Source: Antedon mediterranea | Taxonomy: Eukaryota; Echinodermata; Crinoidea; Comatulida; Antedonidae | Assembly: GCF_964355755.1 (NCBI RefSeq) | Contig: NC_092675.1 | Location: 24,034,412-24,098,411, forward strand | Length of the DNA stretch: 64,000 bases | Direction: 5' to 3' | Shown: positions 12,381 through 23,788 of the stretch, piece after piece | Layout: every line of letters begins with the position of its first letter | Numbering within the stretch: position 1 is the first letter of the stretch | Made by a program: the position numbers and the translations under genes | The notes under the pieces: model-generated | What the model was told of the DNA's origin: nothing | Database searches by the model: none | Seen by the model: only the letters and a program-made list of their open reading frames with translations

Positions 12381-13438
12381 TCTTGATTTTATTTCAAACC
12401 AAAACAATTTGCAATGTGAATATTAATTCGAATTTGCAACACCTGATAAGGAGACAACTTCCCTGAAAATAAGAATTGGTTATAGCATGGAGCAATAAAA
12501 ACGTCTCCATAGTTTTAATCTCTCTTTCCTTCATGTGAAGTGTATCCAAAAAAAGGGGATGAAGGTTATGATAAAATAAAACATTTATTTGTTTTTGAGA
12601 GTTCACATTAAAAAAAAAATTGATTTATGCCTTTCCCAATATTATTTTCACACAACTCAGATTTCTCAAAGCTCTCGTCCATTTATCTGTGCATGGATTT
12701 CAGTTAATTATCTGGCATTCATGCATGATTAGTCAGAGAGTAGTGATACTCGTTTAACGCTGACATAATTTAGAGCAATGATATAAATGATTAAATAACT
12801 CAAAAAGTGACAGTGAAAGCTTTGGTTTTTGGTCACTTCTAATCTAATAATACAGATTTGTTTCCAGATTTTTTCAGACTGCTTAGCCGTTCTAATAAAT
12901 CTATAAATGATCATTTTAAAGGACAACTTGACCGAGACCATATTTTTACAACGTATTAGGGATGCACATATGATTTCAGAACTATTGTGAGATTAAGGAT
13001 ATCGCTGCACACGCTTGCCGTACAGCCGTCGCCGTAAATTTCTGTGACGTCACAGGTGCATCGCAAAAAATACTTAATGGGTCCAGATAAGCAAAAGAAA
13101 CAATAAAAAAATCAACATTTAAATTTTTTACAATTTATTTACAAAGTGTGTTTACTAGAAATGTTTGCGATTTGCCAGACAACTCATGACGTAAATTTTG
13201 AGATGCACCTGTTATTTCCCGAAATGCTGTGGCCAACTGCTTCTTTGACAGCCAGTCGCCCTCAAATTTATCATTCGCATCTCCCAAAAAACTATTGACA
13301 TTCATACAAGAGTCTCAGACCACACCCCTGGATCGGCAGTAATTTCTCTTTTTTTGTTCGAGATCAAGTCCTAAAATCGATTCCACCAATTGAAGAGTTG
13401 CAGATCTTTCACACCATCAGTTTAATAGAAGCTAACAA

Positions 13439-13518
13439 CATGATGACGTCATACCGCTACCGTATTTGGGCACATCACATTTTTTTTGTCAAACTAGTTT
13501 GATAGTGTTGACAGAGAT
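13439..13518. mobile_element. AGCTCTGTCTACAC-family MITE, copy b (half)
   Basis: Only the right half is preserved: ATGATGACGTCATA, then GTATTTGGGCACATCACAT and TTTGATAGTGTTGACAGAGA. The left terminus is missing. Confidence 0.5.
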
Positions 13519-14744
13519 TTGGACCAATAAAGTGATGCTCTATACAAATATTTTGTTTTGTAAAACATTGAAATTCACAAGACGTTGAATGCAAGCTTGT
13601 CTTTATTTCGTACACACTGTAGCATTTACAACATTCAATCCACAAATTTACAAACAAAAACATAAAAGTAAACAAAATGAACAACAAAATAAACTTGATA
13701 ACAACATGCAACTTTATTGTAATAAAGTAAATATAAATTGAAAATTTGTACAAAATGAACATAAAAATCTTCAGCTGATTATGGAATATTTTGTAAGAGA
13801 ATATAAAAAAGAAACAATATACTTTACATAACTATAATTTTTGGCAAGTAATGGATATATCATATAGAAGAACTCAACACTTTACAATCATATAAACTTA
13901 TCTTAAATATAACGCTTTACAAAATTCAATCATATAAATCTATCTTAAAAAATATCATTTCTACTATAATTCCTCTATTAACTCTACAATAAACTATTCA
14001 TTAAGCTAAACCTAATACCAATCAGTTATTTGTCTATGGTAACATTCATTAATAATTATGTTAATATTAATATACATTAATACAGTACTTTTACATTGGC
14101 ACATTGGGTGTGCATTTTTATCACCTTTGCAATATATATAGGTTGGTTGACGATTAATAATGATTTTATAATGGCAAAAAAGTGGTCAATAAATATTCCA
14201 TCAGTTCAAGATTTGCATTTTAGAAGGAAGCAGTGTATTGCACATAAGTGTTTTATTTAGATATGTATGGATATTGGAAAATGAGTATTTAATTAGCCAA
14301 TACGTAGTTGCACTAAACACAGATTGAATACTTACTTACAGCCTTAGCACACTGGCTCGGTTTTCTGAAATTATATACAGTAGTTTGCATGCTATAAAAA
14401 TTGACGATCACTCTGGATCGCCAACATTAGCTATCATAATATATTTAACAAAAAAAAACCAATATATATTGTACTATTTAGTTTGCTGCATTATGTTACA
14501 TCTATCTATATGAATAACAGAAAATACAGTAATGTCCACAAATTACAGTACATGTACATGGACATTTTATGTGAAATATTCTAGTTTGAAATAAAAATGA
14601 CTACAAATCTACTGCTGAATTTCTTCTACTTAGTATTAGACAAACTGTTTGCAAAAAGCCAATTAGCAGTTTATATTCTATTTTGATAAAATGCAAGGTG
14701 GAACACTAGAAAGATATGCATCTAATACTCTTTATATCCATTTT

Positions 14745-15010
14745 AATTGTGATCAAGAGTTATAAGATTGTGATCAAGCGATTGTGATCAAGATTTCTGA
14801 TATTGTGATCAAGAGTTCAGATAGTGTGATCAAGAGTTCAGATAGTGTGATGAAGCATTTGCGATCACAAGTTCTGATATTGTGATCAAGAGTGCGAGAT
14901 CACAAGTTCTGATATTGTGATCAAGCATCTAATTTCAATCAAGAGTGATCAAGCATTTCAATATTGTGATCAAGTGGTGTAATTGTGATCAAGAGTTCTT
15001 GTGATTATCA
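14745..15010 (+). repeat. Tandem array of GTGATCAAG-containing units
   Basis: At least a dozen copies of GTGATCAAG occur at 15-30 bp spacing, typically as GTGATCAAGAGTTCAGATA with variants. Each core carries TGATCA, a 6-bp palindrome. It lies 3' of the stathmin stop codon and could be in an extended 3' UTR, although a nearer poly(A) signal is present. Confidence 0.75.
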
Positions 15011-15105
15011 AGTTTTGAAATTATGATTATCTATCTATCATTTTAAAGTAAACATTTTGTAAAAATTTAAACACAAATATAAATAACACTTAATAAATAC
15101 AGCTG

Positions 15106-15111
15106 TTTATT
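15106..15111 (-). terminator. Candidate stathmin poly(A) signal
   Basis: TTTATT on the plus strand reads AATAAA on the minus strand, 36 bp past the stathmin stop. It is not shown to be used. Confidence 0.4.
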
Positions 15112-15146
15112 TCAACATGTTGCCTTTGGATTGGTCCTTCTGCATA

Positions 15147-17116
15147 TTACAAGGTTTCGTCACATGCATCTCCAGAACTTCCAATCTCTTTCTTGCGTTC
15201 TCTTACTTTCTCAAAACGCTCTTTCTGCAGTGCCAAAAAAAAAAACCAAAAACCAGAATAATAAATTAAAAAGGTCAAGAATCTAGATTCTAGTTGGAAA
15301 TTGTACCCGTTACCATAATGACTAGGATTAGATTGTAATTGATTCTAGTTCATACGACAACTAACGTTTTCAAAGTGTTTGAAAGTCAAAGTGTTAATAA
15401 TAATTTGAATATCATTAGAAATATCTATTGTTTTAACGCATGGCAATATCGGAATGAGTAGTAGTGGTCAAATACCAACTGGGAAATAATAATAAGAATA
15501 TCCTGTATTTATATAGCGTCTAATGTTGTTAAACCTATAAGCGCTTAACATTATTACCCCACTTTTTTTTTTTGGGAATCAAACGCTCATGGAAACATAC
15601 CCCCAAAACAGCCAGTTATGTTTTTCTTGAGAGATAATCTACATCATTGCCTCCATTATAACTCATGATTACTATTCATAAGTGCTCATGTAAAAGGGTA
15701 TTATATGACCATTGACAAAATTATCCACAGTTAACTCATCGATAATTTCAGGATGAGTCATGCCTAATCATCAATTATTAGAGAGAATTTCTCTATTCGC
15801 ATCTCATAATTACAAACCACAAAATCAATACTACAAGTACAACACATGAAACATAATGACCAATTTTACAGTATGCATACCCAAGTATGCCAAATTTGTT
15901 ATTAATGATAGTCCGGTGACTGAGTCCATATACTTTAATACAAAACTAATTAAAATCTAAAACATACAGTATTCTTCACTATGGCAAAAATCTTAGTATA
16001 TTGAACATCTCAACTATTAGGTGAACTACTAATTAGTAGAGTATTAATTAATTAACCAACCAACACCAGACATGTCACATGCATTTACATTTTTCCATCA
16101 GATACGATTTACAGTATTCATTTGTTTTGAAAAATCTTGTTCAGCTGATTTGGCTCTGTATTGCCATCCCAACAGTATAATTTTACAAACTGCTTTGAAA
16201 AAAAAAACAAGAATTTTACGTACCTTTTCCTTTAGCTTTTGTTTGCGTTCTTCATCAAGCTGTTTGTAATTATTCTCAAACTTTCCCATGTCAGCTTCTA
16301 GCTTTTCTTTGGCAGATTTAATGAAGTTGTTATTCTGTTCCCGTGCTTTAGACTGAGCTTGCAGAATCTGTTCATTTTCTTTTGCCAGTTTTTCTAACAA
16401 ACTGCTTTCCATTGACTACAAAATATACACAAAGAGTCTCATGAAAAAAGAAGCAAGTAATGTACTGCATGTAGGATGTAACACAAGACCAGTTGAGCAG
16501 CCTGTATGGTAAAAAATTACATTCCCCAATACCATACTCCTTTGTGGTAGCTAAAAATGCTTTTTTTTTTTAAATTTAATTATAGTATTAGTAGACTTAT
16601 GAAAGAATTTCTGGGGACCAAAGTGTGTACTGTAGTTTCAACTTTTGATTCATTAGTAATTATAAAATAGCCAATTAGCTTGAATTTACATACAGTATGA
16701 CAAAACTCACCTTCCTTCGTTCTTCTGCTGCAGCTAGCTTGCTGTTGATTTCATCCAAAGATTGAACACTTTTACTTTTTGGGGGTGAAGGTAGCCGGTT
16801 TGGGGCATCTCCTTTACCAGGCTCCAACTCCAAAACAAAAGCAACGCCGCCATTAGATGTCTTTTTTTCAGATTCTATAATTAATACAAAATAAACAAGC
16901 TACTTTAATAATGTTCAAAATCAACAATAAAACACATTTAAAACCAGCAGAAAACAAACCTGGTTTAATGTTTTTAAAGTAATTTTAATAAATATCCATT
17001 AATTTTAAAAAACATCAAAAATCGCAGAGATAGATAGGACTAGCATCTTTAAACTGCATAGATCCCAAAATTTGGACACTTTTTAAAAGGGGCAGAAAGG
17101 GCTTACCTGAAGGCAT
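15147..17116 (-). CDS. STMN1: Stathmin, microtubule-destabilising phosphoprotein
   Basis: Four minus-strand coding exons join in phase: 17107-17116 (MPS plus one base), 16711-16874, 16224-16415 and 15147-15224 (stop TAA). They give 147 aa, against 149 aa for vertebrate stathmin 1. The N-terminal part is the stathmin-family segment GGVAFVLELEPG, followed by LPSPPKSKS. Ser33 aligns with a known proline-directed phosphosite. Next comes SLDEINSKLAAAEERRK and a long charged helix with REQNNNFIKSAKEKLEAD. There is no membrane anchor, unlike STMN2-4, so it should be cytosolic. Stathmins bind two tubulin dimers and promote microtubule catastrophe; phosphorylation releases tubulin. All splice sites are canonical. 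The first coding exon carries only 10 nt, so the 5' UTR or further noncoding exons lie upstream, beside the 17523-19604 fold-back repeat. The family call is firm; one-to-one orthology with STMN1 is less certain. Confidence 0.9.
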
Positions 17117-17522
17117 GTTTTTAATCAGGATTTTCGCGTTAGACAAGCAATTCTTAAGGCACTAAAACGGATTAATCTGTGAAATAAAACAAACTATGTT
17201 TGTCAACAATCAATACCATATAGGCCTAGGGCCTAGGCCTAATTAATACAAAACATCTGGCGTGTGGTGTTACAGTTTATGTTAATCTTGAAAGATCTAG
17301 GCCTAATTCTTAAAAAAACATCTGGGCTGAAGTGAAAGTGTGATGAACATCATATCATCTGATTTAATATGAATGTATTGAATCAAAGAAGAGTGTAGAC
17401 GTAGGCCTAATTGTTTAATCAGTTGAAGGAATGTGCCTTTTTATAATGGGAAGAAGAAACTGTAGCACTGAAGCAGGAGCTAGGTTTAGGCTAGGGTATG
17501 TGGGGAAAGCCTACAATATAAA

Positions 17523-19604
17523 TAGCCTGGGTGCAGAACAATTATTATACACATTTGCGGGAAAAAAGTATAGGAAAATTTTTGTTTGGTTTTTCTAATA
17601 ATAGAGTATACCATATAGAATGTCAGAAAAAAAATCCCCATCCCAGGGTCTTGAGGAAAATTTTTTATGACATTTTTAAATTTTGGCCTATATAACACAC
17701 ACAAATTTCTATTAACACACACAAATACCTATATATATAATATAGGGGATAGGGAAAATCAATTAACAGTTTTTGTTACTTGCAGTTGTGTTTTAATGAT
17801 TAAAATTAGTAGAGGCTTACTTTAATAACTGCTTCTCATAGTAGTTGATGAATCAAGTCGATACGATGACATCATCATGCCAGAATCCAATATGGCGGGA
17901 AAAACAGGGTATTGCTAAACCCCCTCAAACCCCTGGAAACCTGGAAAAAAAACATAGAAAACCCCACCGAACCAACATAAAAGTGATTGAATCATGGAGT
18001 GTACGACCCACTAGGTATGTCCATGTAAAAAAAATTAAAAATTTATACTGTTAACTACTTATTTTTGGGGTAAAACATCATTTTTTGGTTAAAAATTAGC
18101 AATCATTTTTTACCAAAAAATGATGTTTACCCCAAAAATAAGTAGTTAACAGTAGAAATTCAATATTTTTTTACATGGATATACCCAGTGGGTCGTACAC
18201 TACATAATTCAATCACTTTTATTATTTTGGTTCGGTGGGGTTTGCTATGTTTTTTTTTGAGGTTTGCAGGGTTTAGCAATCATTTTTGACCAAAAAATGA
18301 TGTTTTACCCCAAAAATAAGTAGTTAACAGTAGAAATTTTTTTTTTTTTTTTTTACATGGATATACCCAGTGGATCGTACACTACATGATTCAATCACTT
18401 TTATGTTGGTTCGGTGGGGTTTGCTATGTTTTTTTTTAGGTTTGCAAGGGTTTGCGGGGGTTTAGCATTACCCTGTTTTTTCCTCCAAATTGGACGCCAT
18501 ATTGGATTCTGGCATGATGATGTCATTGTTATCGACTCGATTTATCAACTACTATGAGAAGTAGTTATTAAAGTAAGCCTCAGCAAATTTTAATCATCAT
18601 AACACAACTCCAAGTAAAAAAAATGTGAATTTGTTTTCCCTATCCCCTATATATAGGTATTTGTGTGTGTAATAGGCATTTGTGTGTGTTATATAGGCCA
18701 AAATTTGAAAGTGCCGTAAAAAATTTTCCCCAAGACCCTAGGATGGGGATTTTTTTTTCTGACATTCTATATGGTATACTCCATCAGAAAAAAAAGAAAA
18801 CAATTTTCCTATACTTTTTTCCCGCAAAATTTGTACTGCACCCAGGCTAAAAATTAACAATCATTTTTTACCAAAAAATGATGTTTACCCCAAAAATAAG
18901 TAGTTAACAGTAGAAATTCAATATTTTTTTACATGGATATACCCAGTGGGTCGTACACTACATAATTCAATCACTTTTATTTTTTTGGTTCGGTGGGGTT
19001 TGCTATGTTTTTTTGGAGGTTTGCAGGGTTTAGCAATCATTTTTGACCAAAAAATGATGTTTTACCCCAAAAATAAGTAGTTAACAGTAGAAATTTAATT
19101 TTTTTTTTTTACATGGATATACCCAGTGGATCGTACACTACATGATTCAATCACTTTTATGTTGGTTCGGTGGGGTTTGCTATGTTTTTTTTTAGGTTTG
19201 CAAGGGTTTGCGGGGGTTTAGCATTACCCTGTTTTTTCCTCCAAATTGAACGCCATATTGGATTCTGGCATGATGATGTCATTGTTATCGACTCGATTTA
19301 TCAACTACTATGAGAAGTAGTTATTAAAGTAAGCCTAAGCAAATTTTAATCATCATAACACAACTCCAAGTAAAAAAAACGTGAATTTGTTTTCCCTATC
19401 CCCTATATATAGGTATTTGTGTGTGTAATAGGCATTTGTGTGTGTTATATAGGCCAAAATTTGAAAGTGCCGTAAAAAATTTTCCCCAAGACCCTGGGAT
19501 GGGGATTTTTTTTCTGACATTCTATATGGTATACTCCATCAGAAAAAAAAGAAAACAATTTTCCTATACTTTTTTCCCGCAAAATTTGTACTGCACCCAG
19601 GCTA
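17523..19604. mobile_element. 2.1 kb fold-back element with internal tandem duplication
   Basis: The ends are inverted copies: TAGCCTGGGTGCAG at 17523 and CTGCACCCAGGCTA ending at 19604. The left arm (17523 to about 18095) is the reverse complement of a right half that itself occurs twice, as tandem units of about 755 bp (about 18095-18849 and 18850-19604). Each right unit also has an internal partial duplication of TTTACCCCAAAAATAAG and the following CCAGTGG-GTCGTACAC segment. The centre near 18090 is a palindrome built on CATCATTTTTTGG. Open frames here are repeat artefacts. It resembles a Foldback-type DNA transposon that has been tandemly copied. Confidence 0.8.
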
Positions 19605-20527
19605 AAATGCAAGTGGCACAGTGTCAGGCTCACACCACTTCCTGTCAACACGCCCAACAAATCTTCATCATATCAAACGTTTTTTTTTCAGTCTCAAAAT
19701 ACCAACACAGACTGCGTGTAATTTTATGTTACTCCAAAGCACATGGCCTAGCGTCTTTTAATTATTGTTACTAGATAGCATAAACTCTATTATAAAATAA
19801 TTATAAATGAAATTCAAACCTTATTGCCTTCCTTTACTTGACCGTCTTTGAGACTCTTCCTAAGCGAGAATGAAAAAGAACGTGACGAGACGAACTGGGT
19901 GGAACCCTGAATGTTTGTGCGCATGCCATGCTTATTGAAATATAAATTATTCAAATTATGTGAAAAATGCAAGGCTTTTGATTGGCTAAAAGGTGTGCAT
20001 CAGAATTATTTATGAGGGCGCAATCAATAGTTTAGAATTCTAAAGTTCTTTTCGATAAACTGTTGTCCAAATACCGGCGCACTGCACGAATTGATGACTT
20101 TTATTCTAATTTTTTTTTTTATAATCTGCATTATTTTCATTCAGTATAAATATGAGAAAAACTTTTCTAAATTTTGTTGTGAATACAAGAATATAAATCA
20201 TTTAACTTATTTACTACAGTAAAAGTTACACACTACACTATACTACTACACACTTGCTAGTACAGTAACAAAAAATATTTGCTTGATTGATTTTTTTGCC
20301 ATTTGCCAAAATTCTTAAATTCCATTATTAATAATTACCATTTTTATGATCAATATTTATGATGTTATTGAGTCAATTAATACAATGTCACAGGATAAAT
20401 TAGAGAAATAAAAAAAAACTTAACATCATATTTCACTGTTTATATTTATTTGCAACATCACAACTCACATGCAGACCATATATAAATACATTTCATACAT
20501 TAACACACTTTTCTCATTACACAAACA

Positions 20528-21001
20528 TTTAAAGATGTATTGTCCCCCAAAACGTGTAAAGATGAAGGCAAATGCTTTTTTAGTATTTTTTTTCTCGACC
20601 CACGGTCAAAGTGAATAACTATTATGTGACATTAAAGTGGCCTATTAAAATTAATGTTTAAAAAAATGTTCAGGGGAACAATGTATCTTTAAAGATGTAT
20701 TGCCCCCAAAAACATGAAAAATGAAGATTAATTAAATTAGACTTTGAGTAGGGTATTTTGTAGTTTTAATCAAGGTAATCACTTCCATAGAAAAAAAACC
20801 CCTAAAAAATAATGTTTTCACTTAGAAAATGACAAAATAAATGGTTAAATTCAAATAAAAATTCATTGGCTGGCAGCCAATTTGACTATTTGTTTGCTTT
20901 AAATTACAGTTTTACACTATACTATTATGTTACATTAAAATGGCATATTCAACAGAAACATTTTTAATAATTATTTTTTCTTGGGGACAATACATCTTTA
21001 A
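20528..21001. mobile_element. Two abutting MITEs with AAAGATGTATTG ends
   Basis: AAAGATGTATTGTCCCCCAA at 20531 and GGGGACAATACATCTTTA ending at 21001 are inverted. An internal junction at about 20685-20710 (ACAATGTATCTTTAAAGATG, then TATTGCCCCC) looks like two copies joined end to end. Confidence 0.65.
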
Positions 21002-21119
21002 TGTAATCCGAATATCTTGATTTATTATAATACAACATTTACATCCAAGCCCACCCAACCAAATGTACAGTAGCATTGCTGATACAAATTCCATACTGAA
21101 AACATGGGAAATTTACTTA

Positions 21120-21527
21120 AGCCCGGCGCACAATAGAGCTTTCGGCTGAGCCAACTGGCACGAGTAACACTTGGCTCACTAAAAAATTTGCCGCAAACTG
21201 TGATCGCGTTCTATTGGACGCACACTACACGCCTCCAGTACGCGATTTTCTGATTGGATAATTACTTACTACGCTATACGGCACGCGCTGAAATATCATA
21301 ATAAATCAGAAAATGTCATGCGCAGAGGATTTTTCTAGTGAGCAGGAAGCTCACGTTCGGCGCACACTTGAGGAAAATGGCACGCATGCCAAAAAATATT
21401 TAACACGATAGATATTTTCCTCAGCGGCACGCGTGGCCAATTCCTCACGAAATCCCCGGCGCACACTGTGAGGCAAGTGTTACTCGTGGCAGTTGGCTCA
21501 GCCGAAAGCTCTAGTGTGCGCCGGGCT
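21120..21527. mobile_element. MITE with TTA target-site duplication (Harbinger-like)
   Basis: Inverted ends of about 40 bp begin AGCCCGGCGCACA and include GAGCTTTCGGCTGAGCCAAC; the right end is the mirror image. TTA at 21117-21119 and TTA at 21528-21530 form a 3-bp target duplication. It is 408 bp long, GC-richer than its surroundings, and has no transposase frame. Confidence 0.75.
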
Positions 21528-22305
21528 TTATGAGCAGGATGCCAACAGCAGTCATTTTCATGACCTATTAATTTTCTTCTCTCTTCTAAAATGCTTTTAT
21601 ACATTTGTTTATAGAAACAGTACACATTTTTTAGGCTAATCAATTTGAAAACAGTATTATAACAAAATCTCCATGCACAAACTGTAATAAATACTATGTT
21701 AGGTAGTAACACACTATCAGAGAAAGGTTTACAAAAATGTACCATTTCGAAGTACAGTATATATTGCATATTAAACGAATTGTGCTCTGTGAAAATGAGG
21801 TCCAAATTAAAATACAACTGGATAGATTTCGGCAAAATATGTAAACATTAACGGATTATCTCATCATTTTATTCATTTCTAGTACAGTTATGTTAACATA
21901 CTTTGATGATTTCTACTAAATAATAGAACATATCCATTGTGCAAGCAACACACAACACTCATATTTTAAAAGAATTACGATGGAAGGCCTAGTCTTGAAA
22001 ATAGCATTTTTAGTGTTTGATTACAAAAAAAATTTAATAAAAAATCACTCTTCCCTGATTAAATTTACAATTTTTGTCTAATAATAATAATAATATTAAT
22101 TATTGTTAGTAATTAAATTGCTTACGTTTCTCAATACACTTTTCTTAATGTTTTGTTTGAAGCTAATATGAAGAAGTAAGGTTCTTGACGCATGTGCAGA
22201 TCAATTTGTTTAAAAAGTGGGTGGTCGTTCTTGCACATTGTATGTTGGGATATGTTAAGGTTTCCATGTTCTGCCGAAAACTATTATCTAGTATGATTCT
22301 ATGTT

Positions 22306-23700
22306 TTACAAATGTGTTATATTTGGTTTGGAGTCTTTCCTTTGATTTTGTCTTACAGCTCTACCAGGTAGTCCATGCGACTCATCGTCTTGCTGATTCT
22401 TCTGAGAGCTTGATGATGTAAGAGAATTTGTTCTCCTTGGCAATGGTGGAGGGATTAACTCTGGCAAAGGTGGGCAATTCCGTGCCAACTGCCTTGCAGA
22501 CAGTCTTCGTGGGTTTTCACTAATACTCAAATCACTCATTTTCCCATCTAGATTCAAGGGTGGAACCATTGGTGTTGGTAGTGGTTCAGTTCGTCTGTCA
22601 TTTAAATATGTATGATGAGCCACATTGCCGACAGTGTCATACAAGGATGGCGTTGGCAGTTCTACCTCCTCTTTTGTAAACGTACGTCCAGATCTTTTTT
22701 TAGCATTTCTTGAAATCTTTCTAGTTGGTGGTAGATTAGTATTTGTTGTCTCAGTATCGACTGAGACAATATTGCCTTGTACACTAGACCCATAGTTTTC
22801 TGCTCTATGGTTTTCATACTGTAATGCACCAACATTTTCACTTGATAATGAGTCTGTTCTACTACTGCGAGTTGATGTCATGCTTGCATAGCCACTAGAA
22901 GCACGATCCCACTCTGGAGTGGAGTTAATGTAACTTCGAGGGGGTGAATCATTGCTTACAGGGTGAAAGGTATGCGAGCTAAGTTCATTTGCTGGGTTAC
23001 TGATTGTTAAGTATTCTGGTTGTTCATTTTCATTTGTGTTAGTAAACTGTAGTGAGCTGGCATACACAGGATCTTCAGATGCACTATCCTCTTTTATGTC
23101 GACAGCTTGTGTCTTCCTTACTTGAGGTGCTGTATTTGATTTCTTATCCTCTCCATCACACGAACTACGTTTTTGGTCTGGTTTAGCTGTTTTCTGCATC
23201 TTTAACCCAGCTACACCCTTTTTCGGAGCACATATTAAGTCGCGTTTAATAATTCTCTGCCTTGTGGGATCATTGCGTCTCATCTGTACCATATTCTCAA
23301 AGTCAATAACATAAAGGAATCCAGCAATGAGAATCTCTACAGATTCTTGTTCTTTAGAGTACGCCGTTTCCAGTTCTTCATTTGTGCGTTCATCGTACTG
23401 CCACCAACCATTTCTACCCTCGTAATACCATGAATATTTTTCTTCACGTTCAGATGACTCGTTCTCATTACTTTGTTGTAGTTCCTTACTAATTTTCACT
23501 AGCCGTGGGTGATTGAAGTAGTCCATAGGTATCTCCTTGCGACACAAAGCACAGCGTTTACTTCTGTTGGCTGCTCCTTTCACACATAGAAAACAGAAGA
23601 TATGACGACAAGGCAATTGCACTGGATAGATACATGTTTGGAGACACACAGAGCATTCCAAAGGATTATCAGCAGAATTTGCATCACTTTTGGTAGTCAT
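22306..23700 (-). CDS. RNF146: RNF146 (Iduna), poly-ADP-ribose-dependent E3 ubiquitin ligase
   Basis: This single coding exon of 464 aa is read on the minus strand. The ATG lies just inside an exon whose acceptor TTTTTAATAG is about 15 bp upstream, so the 5' UTR is spliced. A C3HC4 RING spans residues 16-53 with C16, C19, C31, H33, C36, C39, C50 and C53. A WWE domain follows at about 88-154, with [20 protein letters not shown] and later [14 protein letters not shown]. The RING-WWE order is diagnostic of RNF146, which binds iso-ADP-ribose on PARylated proteins and ubiquitinates targets such as axin with tankyrase. A candidate tankyrase-binding motif, RSSCDG, sits at 178-183. The C-terminal 280 residues are low-complexity, Ser/Thr/Pro-rich, and longer than in human (359 aa total). 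The domain identification is firm. Confidence 0.95.
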   Translation of the reverse strand: MTTKSDANSADNPLECSVCLQTCIYPVQLPCRHIFCFLCVKGAANRSKRCALCRKEIPMDYFNHPRLVKISKELQQSNENESSEREEKYSWYYEGRNGWWQYDERTNEELETAYSKEQESVEILIAGFLYVIDFENMVQMRRNDPTRQRIIKRDLICAPKKGVAGLKMQKTAKPDQKRSSCDGEDKKSNTAPQVRKTQAVDIKEDSASEDPVYASSLQFTNTNENEQPEYLTISNPANELSSHTFHPVSNDSPPRSYINSTPEWDRASSGYASMTSTRSSRTDSLSSENVGALQYENHRAENYGSSVQGNIVSVDTETTNTNLPPTRKISRNAKKRSGRTFTKEEVELPTPSLYDTVGNVAHHTYLNDRRTEPLPTPMVPPLNLDGKMSDLSISENPRRLSARQLARNCPPLPELIPPPLPRRTNSLTSSSSQKNQQDDESHGLPGRAVRQNQRKDSKPNITHL

Positions 23701-23788
23701 CTTGGACTTGTGTAATTCTATTAAAAATAAAATAATAATTAAATTAATTCTACAGCCCTAAAGTTTCAAATAACTTTTATAGTGTGTA

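Larger units (their letters stand above)
6347..15146. other. Gene-poor interval between HINT3 and stathmin
   Basis: No exon with homology or a convincing splice-bounded frame was found on either strand. Open frames here are short and AT-rich. The interval holds the repeats listed separately. The stretches 12.4-13.4 kb and 13.5-14.7 kb appear featureless, although the latter may be transcribed as an extended stathmin 3' UTR. Confidence 0.5.
19605..22305. other. Interval upstream of stathmin and 3' of RNF146
   Basis: No supported exon was found. The right part (about 21.5-22.3 kb) probably contains the RNF146 3' UTR, where a 166-codon minus-strand frame overlaps a MITE arm and is not considered coding. 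The stretch 19.86-20.05 kb has several CpG and CG-rich words and may include the stathmin promoter or first noncoding exon; this is conjecture. Confidence 0.4.

Noticed and set aside
13475-13762. 95-codon open frame on the minus strand
   Set aside because: It is extremely AT-rich, overlaps a MITE half and lies 3' of stathmin; there is no evidence of coding.
21335-21835. 166-codon open frame on the minus strand
   Set aside because: It overlaps one arm of the 21120-21527 MITE and the probable RNF146 3' UTR, has no domain-like sequence, and has no splice context.
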